Source: Sphaerobacter thermophilus DSM 20745
GTDB lineage: Bacteria > Chloroflexota > Chloroflexia > Thermomicrobiales > Thermomicrobiaceae
DNA length: 64,000 nt
NCBI RefSeq assembly: GCF_000024985.1
Contig: NC_013523.1
Span: 1,240,001 to 1,304,000 of the forward strand
Reading direction: 5' to 3'
A program made the translations under genes and the position numbers. The number at the start of each line of letters is the position of its first letter. The first letter of the stretch is position 1. The notes under the pieces are model-generated. The model worked only from the letters and a program-made list of their open reading frames with translations, searched no databases and was not told the origin of the DNA. Below, one piece after another: positions 6,435 to 15,394 of the stretch.

Positions 6435-9098
6435 CTATTTTCTGACGACACGCGCGAGATAATCACCCAAGCTCAACGCGTCGGCATCTCCGGTAATGCT
6501 CAGGGCACACCTGGCAGCGCCTGGCCAGATCCCGAACCTGACCAGTGGCGCCTTGGTTGACTCGACTTGCTCCACCAGCTCCACCTCGCTTTGCAGCCCT
6601 GCGAAGGTCGCTTCGTCGAGGTACACGCTGCAGCGAATCGCCGCGGGCGAGTCGTCGACGATGTAGCCCAGGTCGCGCAGCAAGGCCACTGCGCTGCTGG
6701 GTGCCTCAGGGGCAACGCCGATGAGCGGCCGCAGCTCCGCCGGTAGTCGCAGCGAGCGACTCTCGAGGAGGCGGTACCTGCCGAACCAAGGGCGGCCTGC
6801 TCCAGGGACGTCCAGGTCGCGGACCAGGACCGCGGCCCGGTCCGTGGTGTCGAACCGGATCTCCAGTCCGTCGCTGTCCTCGCGCAGGTCCGCCCTGAAG
6901 GCGGCCTTCTCGCGCCACCACCGGCTGATCGAGCGCAAGTCGGTGATCCAGACGCTCGGCGTAAGCGCGGTCGCTTCCCGAAGGACGGCTTCGAGCGCTG
7001 ATGCGGAGCGGTCGAACAGCTCGGGGTGGAACATGAGGACGAACAGCTCACCTCGGGAATGGATCTTCCTCAGGATGGCTACCCAGACCTCGGCGACGGC
7101 ATCGGGGGCGAGCCTGAGGCCGTCGTAGAGCTGGAGATCCTCCGGCAGCGAAACCGGGATCTCGAGCAGCCCGTCGTCCAGCCACGGCAGGGCGAGTTTG
7201 CGGTTAGCCGGCTCCGGGCAGTACGAGCCGAGGAGACGCGTCATCACCGGTGTGGCGTCGTCCAATCGGGCGGAAGGGATGACATCCCACCAGAGTGCGC
7301 GGTTGCTGCTGTACCGGAAAGCGCCGTTGGGGAGCGCCGCGTGTTGTTCCGCGCTGAAGCTGAGATAAGGGCAGCGGAAGCCATCGACAGTGAGCCCGGC
7401 CTCCTCGAAGGCCTGAACCGCCTGGCGGTATTGTGCTGCTGCCTCGTCCGGTTCCAGCTTCCGGAAGTCGACGTGGTCGTAACCGTGGACCGCCAGCTCG
7501 GCCCCCAAGTCCTGGATCCTGCGGAAGAACTCGGGCTTGCTGGCTACCACCCGACCGGGAGTGGCGAAGGTGAGCCGGCCGTTGTACCGGCTGAGCAGGC
7601 GGACGCAGTCGAGCAGTCGGCGTTCGGCCCGAGCGGTCCCCAAGCCATACCGTGAGCCGAGTGAAACCGCCCGGATGGCGTAGTAGTGGAGCTGCATCAT
7701 CCGGGGGACGGTGAGCGCGCGGCGGGCTCTGGCGTCGAATCCCGACCCGTCCTCGGAGCGCGGCACCGTTCCGCGCAGCGCGTCTCGGGCGACGCGCTCG
7801 TACGCGTTCAGGAGGGGACGGACGGAGTAGCGCCAGGCCAGGTGCCGCTCCACGCGCTCGCGCCCGCGGGCACCGAGCGCGGCGCGCCGTTCGGGATCGT
7901 CGATCAAGGAAGCGATCGCCGCCGCGAACGCGGCCTCGTCGTTCGGGGGAACGTAGATGGGGACATCCGCACCCGAAGCACGATGCTCGGGCAGGTCGAA
8001 CGCTACGACCGGCTTGGCGAAGGCCATGTAGTTCATCAGTTTGAGCATGGTAGACCGGTCGGTGAACGGGTTGGACGGGTCGGGAACGACGCCGATGTCG
8101 ATGGTGGAAAGGTAGCGGACGAAGTCCTCGTGCGGGACCCAGCCGGTGAACCACACATGGTCGTCGAGACCCAGCTCGCTGGCGAGCCGCATCAGGTCGA
8201 GCCGCGCGTCACCTTCGCCGATGATGACGCAGAATGCCTCGCGCCGACCGAGGGTGTGCACGAGGTGGTGGAGGGCCCGGAGGAGGTAGTCGACACCGTC
8301 TTGCTGCCCGATGACCCCTGCGTAGCCGATGATCGCGCTGGAGCGAGCGCGAAGATCCGGGTCGGCCGCCACCGGTTCCCACTGCTCCGGGTCGGGGCCG
8401 TTCCGGACAACCGTGATGCGATCGGCGGGGATCCTGCTGAGCTCCATCTCGCGCCGCTTGTACGACTCGTTGCTGGCGATAACGTGGTGGGCCAGCCGGC
8501 AGGCAAGGACCTCTGCGAGCGTCTGCGCGCGGTAGAGCCAGGAGCTGCCTGCATCCCCGAACCGGGCGAGATACATCTCCGGGGCCAGGTCATGGTGGTC
8601 GAAGATCACGCGTGCTCCAAACGGACGGTAAACGGCCGCGATCAAGGCGAGGACGTCGGGGGGATTGTGGGCATGGACGATGTCGAACCCGTGACGGAGA
8701 CGGACATAGAGCGAAAGGACCGCTATCGCCGCGAGGGAGTAGGCGTACTCGATGAGGTATCCGATCGTGCCACTCCCCTCGGGTGGCGCGGGATAGCGGT
8801 AGAGGCGCACGTTATTCAGCACGGCGTGGCGCGGGTCGCCCCACTCGCCCGGGCAGATTACCGTGACCTCGTACCCGGCCTCGGTGAGAGCTCGTGCTTC
8901 GTTCTGGACGCGGGGATCGTCCTCGAAGCGGGCATTCTCCAGCAGCATCAGCACGCGCCTGCGGAGTTTCGCTCCCGCGGCGTCGTCCGGTCCGGTCTGG
9001 CTCTTCTGCCGCGTCCGCAGCTTGGTGAGGGCCGCGGCCCCTGCGACCAGCCCGGCGAGGAGCATCATCGTTCGCAGGCGATTCCGACGTCCTACCAC
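6435..9098 (-). CDS. Glycosyltransferase family 4 fused to a polysaccharide-deacetylase-like domain
   Basis: 887 residues with an N-terminal membrane segment (LRTMMLLAGLVAGAAALTKL). Residues about 50-435 are a GT-B glycosyltransferase: VLMLLENARFEDDPRVQNEA, HAHNPPDVLALIA, VIFDHHDLAPE, FTGWVPHEDFVRYLS and the acceptor/donor region MLKLMNYMAFAKPVVAFD. After a linker comes a NodB-like deacetylase half (HGYDHVDF, RCPYLSFS, MFHPELFD). The usual TFDDG motif is not found; TFATPGRV stands in that place, so metal-dependent deacetylation is doubtful. A further region resembles a sugar- or substrate-binding tail. GTG 9098 is preferred because GAGGTG lies five bases upstream; a GTG at 9134 would add 12 residues. 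It is the last gene of the leftward polysaccharide cluster. Confidence 0.8.
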   Translation of the reverse strand: MVGRRNRLRTMMLLAGLVAGAAALTKLRTRQKSQTGPDDAAGAKLRRRVLMLLENARFEDDPRVQNEARALTEAGYEVTVICPGEWGDPRHAVLNNVRLYRYPAPPEGSGTIGYLIEYAYSLAAIAVLSLYVRLRHGFDIVHAHNPPDVLALIAAVYRPFGARVIFDHHDLAPEMYLARFGDAGSSWLYRAQTLAEVLACRLAHHVIASNESYKRREMELSRIPADRITVVRNGPDPEQWEPVAADPDLRARSSAIIGYAGVIGQQDGVDYLLRALHHLVHTLGRREAFCVIIGEGDARLDLMRLASELGLDDHVWFTGWVPHEDFVRYLSTIDIGVVPDPSNPFTDRSTMLKLMNYMAFAKPVVAFDLPEHRASGADVPIYVPPNDEAAFAAAIASLIDDPERRAALGARGRERVERHLAWRYSVRPLLNAYERVARDALRGTVPRSEDGSGFDARARRALTVPRMMQLHYYAIRAVSLGSRYGLGTARAERRLLDCVRLLSRYNGRLTFATPGRVVASKPEFFRRIQDLGAELAVHGYDHVDFRKLEPDEAAAQYRQAVQAFEEAGLTVDGFRCPYLSFSAEQHAALPNGAFRYSSNRALWWDVIPSARLDDATPVMTRLLGSYCPEPANRKLALPWLDDGLLEIPVSLPEDLQLYDGLRLAPDAVAEVWVAILRKIHSRGELFVLMFHPELFDRSASALEAVLREATALTPSVWITDLRSISRWWREKAAFRADLREDSDGLEIRFDTTDRAAVLVRDLDVPGAGRPWFGRYRLLESRSLRLPAELRPLIGVAPEAPSSAVALLRDLGYIVDDSPAAIRCSVYLDEATFAGLQSEVELVEQVESTKAPLVRFGIWPGAARCALSITGDADALSLGDYLARVVRK

Positions 9099-9357
9099 CG
9101 CTCCACCTCTCGTTGTCGAACCGGTCCCGGCCACGTCCCTCGTGCCAGAAATACCGGTGTCGGATCAGAGCCCGCGATCGGCGCGATCCGGGTTCGATGG
9201 CGGTCCGGATGGGTGCCAAGAGCGGGCGTCGACGGCTGGCGTCACATCACGCTGGCGACAACCCCTCTGCCCCGTGCATGGGAGCAGTTGGGGCAGCGCC
9301 GTGGTTCGCGCGGTCGGCGCCCCTGGGTGTACCGGTGTCGGTCCGGAGCCGTCGCCA

Positions 9358-10218
9358 TCAACTGCCAGCGGACGTCCCATGGCCGACCGGTGTGGTGCTC
9401 ATGACGACATCGTCGATGTAGATGACCGTCGGGCTCGGATTGAGGCCGCTGGAGTAGCTGTTGACACCCCACGAGACCCGCCCACTGTCATAGTTCGTCT
9501 GGACGTTCGTGATGTGGAACAAGAGGGTGCCGTCTTGCCAGACCATGATCTCCCCGGTCGGATCCTGCGCCCGTCGCAAGAAGACCTCGAAGTGAACCCA
9601 CTGCCCCACGGGCAGGTCCTTGACGTACTGGTCATACGACACCTCGTGGATCCAGTCGCGGAGGTAGACGTACATCGTGCCGTCTTCGCGGTTCCCGACG
9701 TTGAGGATCCACCACGGGTCGTTCGCGGTTTCATTTCGGGACTTGAACTGGAAGATGTTCCACCAACCTGCCGAGACATCGACATGCTGCGGGAAGTAGT
9801 ACCAGGCGCTGAAATAGGCCGCGTCGTGCTCTGACGGCTCGCACCAGCGCATCAGTCGCGTTGCATTGTCGGTGCCGTTGTCGGTGGCGACCGACAACTC
9901 GACCGAATAGCGGCCGCTATGCGCCACGGCATCGGTCACCCGAGCCTCCCCATTGCCGGTGTTGAACTCCCCACCGCAGCCATCCGCCTCCCAGGATGAG
10001 AGGTCACCGGACTCGAGATCTGCCGCCCAGACGAGTTGCGGTGGCGGGACGGCACTGGGTCCAGGGAGCGGCGTACTGGTGGGTGCTTCCGTAGGCACCG
10101 GGGTGGGCTCGGGCACGGTCGGTCCGCGTACCTGATCAGCAACGAGCACGCCGATCACGCCAGCAGCGACCGCGACGAGCACGATCATGACGATCGAGAG
10201 TAGCCTCCTGATGTCCAT
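9358..10218 (-). CDS. Membrane-anchored polysaccharide-lyase-like jelly-roll protein
   Basis: 286 residues. It starts with one membrane segment (LLSIVMIVLVAVAAGVIGVLVA), then a proline/threonine linker (PEPTPVPTEAPTSTPLPGP), then the same jelly-roll domain as the protein at 4460-5584: ATRLMRWCEPSEHDAAYFSA, GWWNIFQFKSRNET, NVGNREDGTMYVYLRDWI and IYIDDVVM. It lacks the C-terminal Ig-like domain of that paralogue. The anchor should hold it on the outer face of the membrane. Lying between glycosyltransferase and sugar-nucleotide genes, it may trim or bind the exopolysaccharide made by the cluster. The ATG at 10218 follows AAGGCGAT; the in-frame residues upstream are not needed. Confidence 0.75.
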   Translation of the reverse strand: MDIRRLLSIVMIVLVAVAAGVIGVLVADQVRGPTVPEPTPVPTEAPTSTPLPGPSAVPPPQLVWAADLESGDLSSWEADGCGGEFNTGNGEARVTDAVAHSGRYSVELSVATDNGTDNATRLMRWCEPSEHDAAYFSAWYYFPQHVDVSAGWWNIFQFKSRNETANDPWWILNVGNREDGTMYVYLRDWIHEVSYDQYVKDLPVGQWVHFEVFLRRAQDPTGEIMVWQDGTLLFHITNVQTNYDSGRVSWGVNSYSSGLNPSPTVIYIDDVVMSTTPVGHGTSAGS

Positions 10219-10347
10219 ATCGCCTTGCTTCTCTTGCTGTACTCGAGCGCACGCCGGGAGCACTGGCGGGCGGCTCCATCTCCTCCACGGCCGTCCACGA
10301 CAGACACCTGGCCGGGGTGGAGCTGCCCCCGGCCGCAGCTCTGACGA

Positions 10348-11664
10348 CTACCAGGCGATACCTTCGTACCGACTAACAGCAAGCTGGGCGCCACGAACTC
10401 CGCCAGCAAGGTCGATCAGGATCTGATCGTCCCGCAACAACGCGGGAGTCCGCTGCGCCGCCGGCCCCGTGCTGGCGACGACCACGACATCCACTTCCTC
10501 CACCATCTCCTCCAAAGACGGCCGTAGCATCGAGGCGATGTGCGGCAGCTCCTGCTCGAGGTACGAGCGGTTGGCGCCCACCAGGCGCGTGAGATCGACG
10601 ATCTCGTCGTAGACCCGGACCAGATAACCACGGCCGGACAGCGTCTCCACGAACGGCACGACCGGGCTCTCGCGCACGTCGTCGGTGCCAGCCTTGAAGG
10701 TGAGGCCGACAACGCCGACCCGCTTCCGCCCGGTACGCTCTACCATCTCGATTCCCTTTTGGATCTGCTCCTGGTTGCTCTGGAGCGCCCCTCGCAGGAG
10801 CGGGAGGTCGATGTCGTGCTCCTTGGCACGGTACAGCAGGGCGCGCAGATCCTTCGGCAGGCACGAGCCCCCGAACGCGAACCCGGGCTTGAGGTAGGCT
10901 GGCGAGATGTTGAGCTGCCGGTCCTGGCAGAGGATGTCCATTACCTCGCGTCCGTCCACGCCGTGTGCCTTACATACGCGCCCGATCTCGTTAGCGAATG
11001 CCACCTTCGTGGCGTGGAAGGCGTTGCTGGCGTACTTGACCATCTCGGCCGTTTCGATGGTGGTACGCACGCGCTGGGCGTCGATCCCTGCGTAGAGGGC
11101 CTCGGTAATGTCGCCGCTCCGCTCGTCCACCTCGCCGATGACGATCTGGCTGGGATGGTAGTAGTCCTTGATGGCGCTCCCCTCGCGCAGGAACTCGGGG
11201 TTCATCGCGACGCCGAAGCCATCGCCTACATCCCTGCCCGAATACTCCTCAATCAGGGGGATCAAACGCAGGGCGCAGGTCCCCGGCAGCACGGTGCTGC
11301 GCATCACCACGACGTGGTATCCGTGCTTATCGCGGAGCGCGTCGCCGATCTCCCGGCACACGTTTTCGACGTACTTCAGGTTCAGGCTTCCGTTGCCATT
11401 GCTGGGCGTGCCGACGCAGATCAAGCTGACGTCGCTCGCGGCCACCGCATCGCGAGCGCTCGTGGTCGTCACGAGTCTCCCGGCGCGAACGCCCTCCGCG
11501 ACCAGCTCATCCAGGCCGGGCTCGACGATTGGGGATCGGCCCGCTCCGACCGTCTCGACCTTCTGAGGATTGACGTCGACCCCGACAACCTGGTGTCCGT
11601 CGTTCGCCAGGCACGCGGCGGAGACACAGCCGACGTAGCCAAGGCCGAACACACTGATCTTCAT
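10348..11664 (-). CDS. Nucleotide-sugar 6-dehydrogenase, GDP-mannose dehydrogenase (AlgD)-like
   Basis: 438 residues of the UDP-glucose/GDP-mannose dehydrogenase family, which oxidises C6 of a sugar nucleotide twice with NAD+ to give a uronate. The Rossmann motif FGLGYVG, the central MNPEFLREGSAIKDY, and FGGSCLPKD with the catalytic cysteine at residue 268 are all present; Cys268 is also the catalytic residue number in Pseudomonas AlgD. Phrases such as FANEIG, VDGREVMDILCQD, PGFAFGGSCLPKDLRAL and SFKAGTDD-like LTFKAGTDDVRESP are closer to AlgD than to Ugd, so GDP-mannuronate is the likelier product, but the specificity is inferred. The start has a clear AAGGAGGA. Part of the leftward polysaccharide operon. 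Confidence 0.88.
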   Translation of the reverse strand: MKISVFGLGYVGCVSAACLANDGHQVVGVDVNPQKVETVGAGRSPIVEPGLDELVAEGVRAGRLVTTTSARDAVAASDVSLICVGTPSNGNGSLNLKYVENVCREIGDALRDKHGYHVVVMRSTVLPGTCALRLIPLIEEYSGRDVGDGFGVAMNPEFLREGSAIKDYYHPSQIVIGEVDERSGDITEALYAGIDAQRVRTTIETAEMVKYASNAFHATKVAFANEIGRVCKAHGVDGREVMDILCQDRQLNISPAYLKPGFAFGGSCLPKDLRALLYRAKEHDIDLPLLRGALQSNQEQIQKGIEMVERTGRKRVGVVGLTFKAGTDDVRESPVVPFVETLSGRGYLVRVYDEIVDLTRLVGANRSYLEQELPHIASMLRPSLEEMVEEVDVVVVASTGPAAQRTPALLRDDQILIDLAGGVRGAQLAVSRYEGIAW

Positions 11665-11850
11665 GGGGTCCTCCTTCTTAGACGCGTGGTTGAATGACGC
11701 GTGACTGCATCGTCAGGCCGGTACGGTGTCCGGAGGTGCCGGGGCGTCATCGCTCAGCCCACGGTGCCACAGTTCGACGCTCCCCAATGCCCAGCGCAGG
11801 GGATCTTGGTCTGCTAACACGTGCTGGTGTTCCGCCCATGACTCTCCTCA

Positions 11851-13080
11851 CTATTCACCGTGCTCGCGCGTTCCCGGGACGGCGTATTGCTGCCCGGTGC
11901 CGGCTGTCGCTGCGGACGCGGCAAGGGTGAGCGTGTCGCGGCCAGCGCCGGCCGCGAGCCCGGAGAGGATCGCCGCCGTCTGGTCGGTGTTGCGGAGCGA
12001 GAAGCGCTCCTCGGCGATCCGCCGGTTCTTCGCCCCCAGACGTGCCCGCTCCTCCGGCGAGCGGTACAGGTAGTCGATGGCGAGCGCGAGTCCTTCGGGG
12101 TCTTTTTCATCGACGAGGATCTCGTCGAGGATGCGCGGGATCTCGACGTGCCGGGTACTGATGACCGGCTTGCCGAAAGCCATGGCCTCGGCGATGGCCG
12201 TCGGAAAGCCTTCGGCGCCGCCCAGGCTGTCGTGGTGGCTGGGCAGGCAGAAGACGTCGCAAGCCCGGTAGAGGGCTTCGAGCGCCTGTCCACCGAGCGC
12301 GCCGAAGAAGACCACCTGGGACTCCACGCCACGTCGTGCGGCTAACGCTCGGGCGTCGACCACCGGCTCTCCCGGGCCGACATCGCCCACCACCCAGACC
12401 TCGATGTCGTCGCGGCCCAGCCGGCGCACGGCTTCGAAGAGGACATCGTGTCCCTTCTTCTCCACGAAATAGGCCACGATGAGGATGACGAACTTGTCCG
12501 CCGGCCGGTAGCGCTCGGTATCCACCGTGATGCGCACGACGGCGACCCGCCCGGGGTCGACGCCGTAGCGTTCCGCGAGGATCTCTCGGTTGTACTCGGT
12601 CACGGTGATGATCTGGTCGCACGCCGCGAGGGCGCGGCGGAACAATCGAGGGTTCGGGTTCTGATACAGCTCGTAGGCATGGATCGTGACGACCAGCGGG
12701 AGTCCGATGATCCGCTTGCAGAAGTAGCCAACGAAGAGCTTGTGATCGCCAAAGGTGGCGTAGATCACCGAGGCATCAGCCATGGTCCGGGCGAAATACC
12801 AGGCCAGCATGAAGTCGACAATTGCGCCCATGGCGGCCGCTTCGCGCAGCAGGCGTAGGTAGATCCCCGGCGCGCGCACAAAGCTGCGTGGCTGCGCTGC
12901 CAGCACCCCCAGCGGGCGCCAGCGGTGAACGTCCCACTCGGGCTTCGGGTTGTAGAGCCCAGTCGCTTGCTTCGTGGGGTAGAGACTGATCGACATACCC
13001 CGCTTCTCCAGCGACGTGAGCTCTCGATAGACGAAGTGTTCGAGTCCTCGCTTCATCGAGGCGATGACGGCAACGCGCAT
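11851..13080 (-). CDS. Glycosyltransferase family 4
   Basis: 409 residues, GT-B fold. It begins MRVAVIASMKRGLEHFVYRE and contains VIYATFGDHKLFVG, the helix after ITVTEYNREILAERYGVDP, the nucleotide-binding strand FVILIVAYFVEKKGHDVLFE, and the C-terminal EGFPTAIAEAMAFGKPVIST, which holds the EX7E-type donor-binding glutamates. The order and wording resemble colanic-acid-type transferases (WcaL group). It should add a sugar to the lipid-linked repeat unit on the cytoplasmic face. Its start lies seven bases from the upstream stop codon and lacks a clear Shine-Dalgarno, so translational coupling is likely. Sugar specificity cannot be read. Confidence 0.87.
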   Translation of the reverse strand: MRVAVIASMKRGLEHFVYRELTSLEKRGMSISLYPTKQATGLYNPKPEWDVHRWRPLGVLAAQPRSFVRAPGIYLRLLREAAAMGAIVDFMLAWYFARTMADASVIYATFGDHKLFVGYFCKRIIGLPLVVTIHAYELYQNPNPRLFRRALAACDQIITVTEYNREILAERYGVDPGRVAVVRITVDTERYRPADKFVILIVAYFVEKKGHDVLFEAVRRLGRDDIEVWVVGDVGPGEPVVDARALAARRGVESQVVFFGALGGQALEALYRACDVFCLPSHHDSLGGAEGFPTAIAEAMAFGKPVISTRHVEIPRILDEILVDEKDPEGLALAIDYLYRSPEERARLGAKNRRIAEERFSLRNTDQTAAILSGLAAGAGRDTLTLAASAATAGTGQQYAVPGTREHGE

Positions 13081-13086
13081 AGTCGT

Positions 13087-14232
13087 TCAGCGTACGGTGT
13101 CGTACGCTGCCTCCTTCCCCGTGGTGTCCTCGGTGAGTGCCTCGGCGATGAGCAGGTGGTACAGAATCATCGCCAGGTAGCGTGGATACGAGCGCACATC
13201 CCGCAGCACGCCGTAGTCGCGCTGGGAGTGGATGAACCCTCCGTCGGGGCGCTGCAGACTGACGAGATACGCGTAAGCCCGGCGTGCCAGGTCGGTGTAC
13301 TCGTAGATCCCGACGCGCTGGGCCTCGGTAAAAGCGGCGGCAAGCGGCCCGGTGTGGTAGCTGACGCGGCGCTGGACGCTGTTGCAGGCATAGGCCGCGT
13401 GCCCGTCGGGCCGAATACCGGCGCTCAGGAACCGCAGTACCTGGCGGATGATCGGCAAGACGCGATCGTCCCCGGTGAGCGTGTGGTACTGGATCAGGTC
13501 CAGGCACTCGAACGCGTTGTACTGGTAGCACTGGAAGTGCGTGCGCCCTCGAGTGCCTGCGACGCCGTCCACGGAGTAGGGGAGCTCGCCGGTAGAGAGC
13601 TGTGCCCGTTCAAGGAAGGTGACCAACCCAGGTGTTTCATCGAGGTAGCGCCGATCCTCTGTCGTGGCCCACAGCGCGCCGAGCAGGTAGAGGTAAAGCG
13701 TGCTGTTGTTCGGGACCCGCGCGTCCTTCCGGCGCGCGAAGTAGTTGACGGCCACCTCGTCGCCAATGCGCTGGAAGCCGATCTCCCGGTGGAGGTATGA
13801 GTGCCACCGGAGCGCCCCGTCGAGCAGGTGCTGCTTACCCGTCCGACGGTATGTCTCGATGAGCCCGATGCTTGCCCACGTCCCCTCGACGGTCGCCACT
13901 CGCCCGGCCCACTCCGGGTTGGGATAGTCCCAGGCACCATCGGGTCGCTGGCGTGCCAGGATCTGGTCGGCGCAGTCGACGGCCATCTGGGCGTGGGACT
14001 TGTCGCCCGTGCGTTCGTGCAGGACCCAGTTGGCCAGGATCCAGTAGGCCTGCCCTTGCAGGTAGTACAACTGGTCGTTCCAGGGCACGAAGCCCAGATA
14101 CCCCTTGATGAAACGGCCGACGCGGTAGTTGAAGCGGATCCCGGGATCGGGACCGACGAGCGCTCCTCCGTCGCCGTGGTGGGTCACCAGATAGCGATAG
14201 AGCTTGTCGGCGGCTACAGCGTAGTGATCCAC
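13087..14232 (-). CDS. Alpha/alpha-toroid protein, function unknown (glucuronyl C5-epimerase-like fold)
   Basis: 381 residues, soluble, without signal peptide. The sequence is a series of amphipathic helix pairs with recurring W/Y-rich turns (LYYLQGQAYWILANWVLHER, QRPDGAWDYPNPEWAG, VEGTWASIGLIETYRRTG, FQCYQYNAFECLDLI, VSLQRPDGGFIHSQRDYG), the pattern of six-hairpin toroids. Similar helical domains occur in glucuronyl C5-epimerases, GH88/105-type hydrolases and terpene-cyclase-like proteins. With a uronate-forming dehydrogenase next door, an epimerase or a hydrolase/quality-control role on the polysaccharide is possible, but I see no diagnostic catalytic motif. The GTG start at 14232 follows AAGGAGGT and overlaps the upstream gene by 19 bases. 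Confidence 0.6.
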   Translation of the reverse strand: MDHYAVAADKLYRYLVTHHGDGGALVGPDPGIRFNYRVGRFIKGYLGFVPWNDQLYYLQGQAYWILANWVLHERTGDKSHAQMAVDCADQILARQRPDGAWDYPNPEWAGRVATVEGTWASIGLIETYRRTGKQHLLDGALRWHSYLHREIGFQRIGDEVAVNYFARRKDARVPNNSTLYLYLLGALWATTEDRRYLDETPGLVTFLERAQLSTGELPYSVDGVAGTRGRTHFQCYQYNAFECLDLIQYHTLTGDDRVLPIIRQVLRFLSAGIRPDGHAAYACNSVQRRVSYHTGPLAAAFTEAQRVGIYEYTDLARRAYAYLVSLQRPDGGFIHSQRDYGVLRDVRSYPRYLAMILYHLLIAEALTEDTTGKEAAYDTVR

Positions 14233-15344
14233 GGTCTGACCTCCTTCCCGCGGGGCGACCGAGTGGAGGTATCAGCGAGCGCGCGGTCGTAGACGGCGCG
14301 CGTCTGCTTGGCGATGACGTCCGGGTGACACTCGGTCTCCAGCTTTCGGCGCCCGGCCTGCCCCATTCGGTGGCGTAGCTGGGCATCGGTGAGCAGGCGG
14401 ACGACGGCATCGGCCAGGGCGTGCTCGTCGCGTGGGGGGACGAGATAGCCGGTGCGGCCGTCCTCGACGAGAGCGGGGAGGCAGCCGACGTCGGTGGCCA
14501 CGACTGGCTTGCCGGCCATGTAGGCGAGCGGCGCGACACCGCTCTGGGAGGCCTCCACGTACGGAAGGACGACCACGCTCGCCTCGGCGAACAATGCGGC
14601 CCGTTGCTCGTGCGACACGTAACGGTTGTGGACTTCGAAGTGGTCTGGGTTCTGCATCATCTGCCGGTAGCGGGTGAAGTCCTCACCCTCGCCGGCGATG
14701 ACGATCCGTGCGTCCGGGACCCTGGCTGTAATCAGAGGCTCAGCGCGGATCAGGTAGTCCAGCCCCTTGTACGCCCAAATCCGCCCGAAGAAGAGGATGC
14801 GCTTCGTGTCTGCTGACACCGCGTCCTTGATCTCATCGTGACCTACAAGCACCCGCTGGATCACGTCGATGCGCGAACCGGGCACGCCGCACTCCTCCAC
14901 GAGCTGCTGCTTCATGCGCTCGCAATGAGCGATGACGCGGGTCGCACGGCGGAACCCGTAGTCGAAAATCACCTGCGGCGTCTTCTGGGAGGACCGATCC
15001 CCCGGGTGGTGGCGCACGTCGTGGACGGTGAGCACGAGCGGGTAGCGCCGTAGGAGGGGAAGGGCCAGGTTGAACCACAGGTGCCCCTGCTGCAGGTGCA
15101 CCACGTCCGGGCGGAAGTCATGGATCTCACGAAGCAGATGGCGCAACGAGAGGAGCTGCCGGAACGGCTGCCGCATCCGTGGCTTGTCGAAGGGGATGAA
15201 GCGGACGTTCGGGCTCACCAGGGAGAGATGTGGCTCGGAGATCTCGCTCGGTAGGATGAGCTGTACCTCGGCCTCCTGCGCCAACGCACTGGCCAGCCGA
15301 ATGCAGTACTCCGCGGAGATGTAGGAAGCCAAGGTCACTCGCAT
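14214..15344 (-). CDS. Glycosyltransferase family 4
   Basis: 376 residues. It starts MRVTLASYISAEYCIRLASA and shows FRPDVVHLQQGHLWFNLALP, VLTVHDVRHHPGDRS, the strand RILFFGRIWAYKGLDYLI with the donor-binding arginine/lysine, and the C-terminal FAEASVVVLPYVEASQSGVA then GKPVVATDVG, typical of retaining GT4 enzymes. The ATG at 15344 is chosen for its match to family N-termini and for GGAAAGGG upstream; the open frame continues 224 codons further back through antisense sequence of the flippase gene and is not real. The stop overlaps the toroid gene, so the two are co-translated. It probably extends the lipid-linked saccharide. Confidence 0.87.
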   Translation of the reverse strand: MRVTLASYISAEYCIRLASALAQEAEVQLILPSEISEPHLSLVSPNVRFIPFDKPRMRQPFRQLLSLRHLLREIHDFRPDVVHLQQGHLWFNLALPLLRRYPLVLTVHDVRHHPGDRSSQKTPQVIFDYGFRRATRVIAHCERMKQQLVEECGVPGSRIDVIQRVLVGHDEIKDAVSADTKRILFFGRIWAYKGLDYLIRAEPLITARVPDARIVIAGEGEDFTRYRQMMQNPDHFEVHNRYVSHEQRAALFAEASVVVLPYVEASQSGVAPLAYMAGKPVVATDVGCLPALVEDGRTGYLVPPRDEHALADAVVRLLTDAQLRHRMGQAGRRKLETECHPDVIAKQTRAVYDRALADTSTRSPRGKEVRPWITTL

Positions 15345-15394
15345 GCGTGTCGTGCCCTTTCCCAGCGGCGCTGTTTCATGCCGCGGTTCGCGAG

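Noticed and set aside
10540-11697. 385-codon plus-strand frame opposite the sugar-nucleotide dehydrogenase
   Set aside because: The minus strand encodes an unmistakable dehydrogenase with its catalytic cysteine; this frame has no motif.
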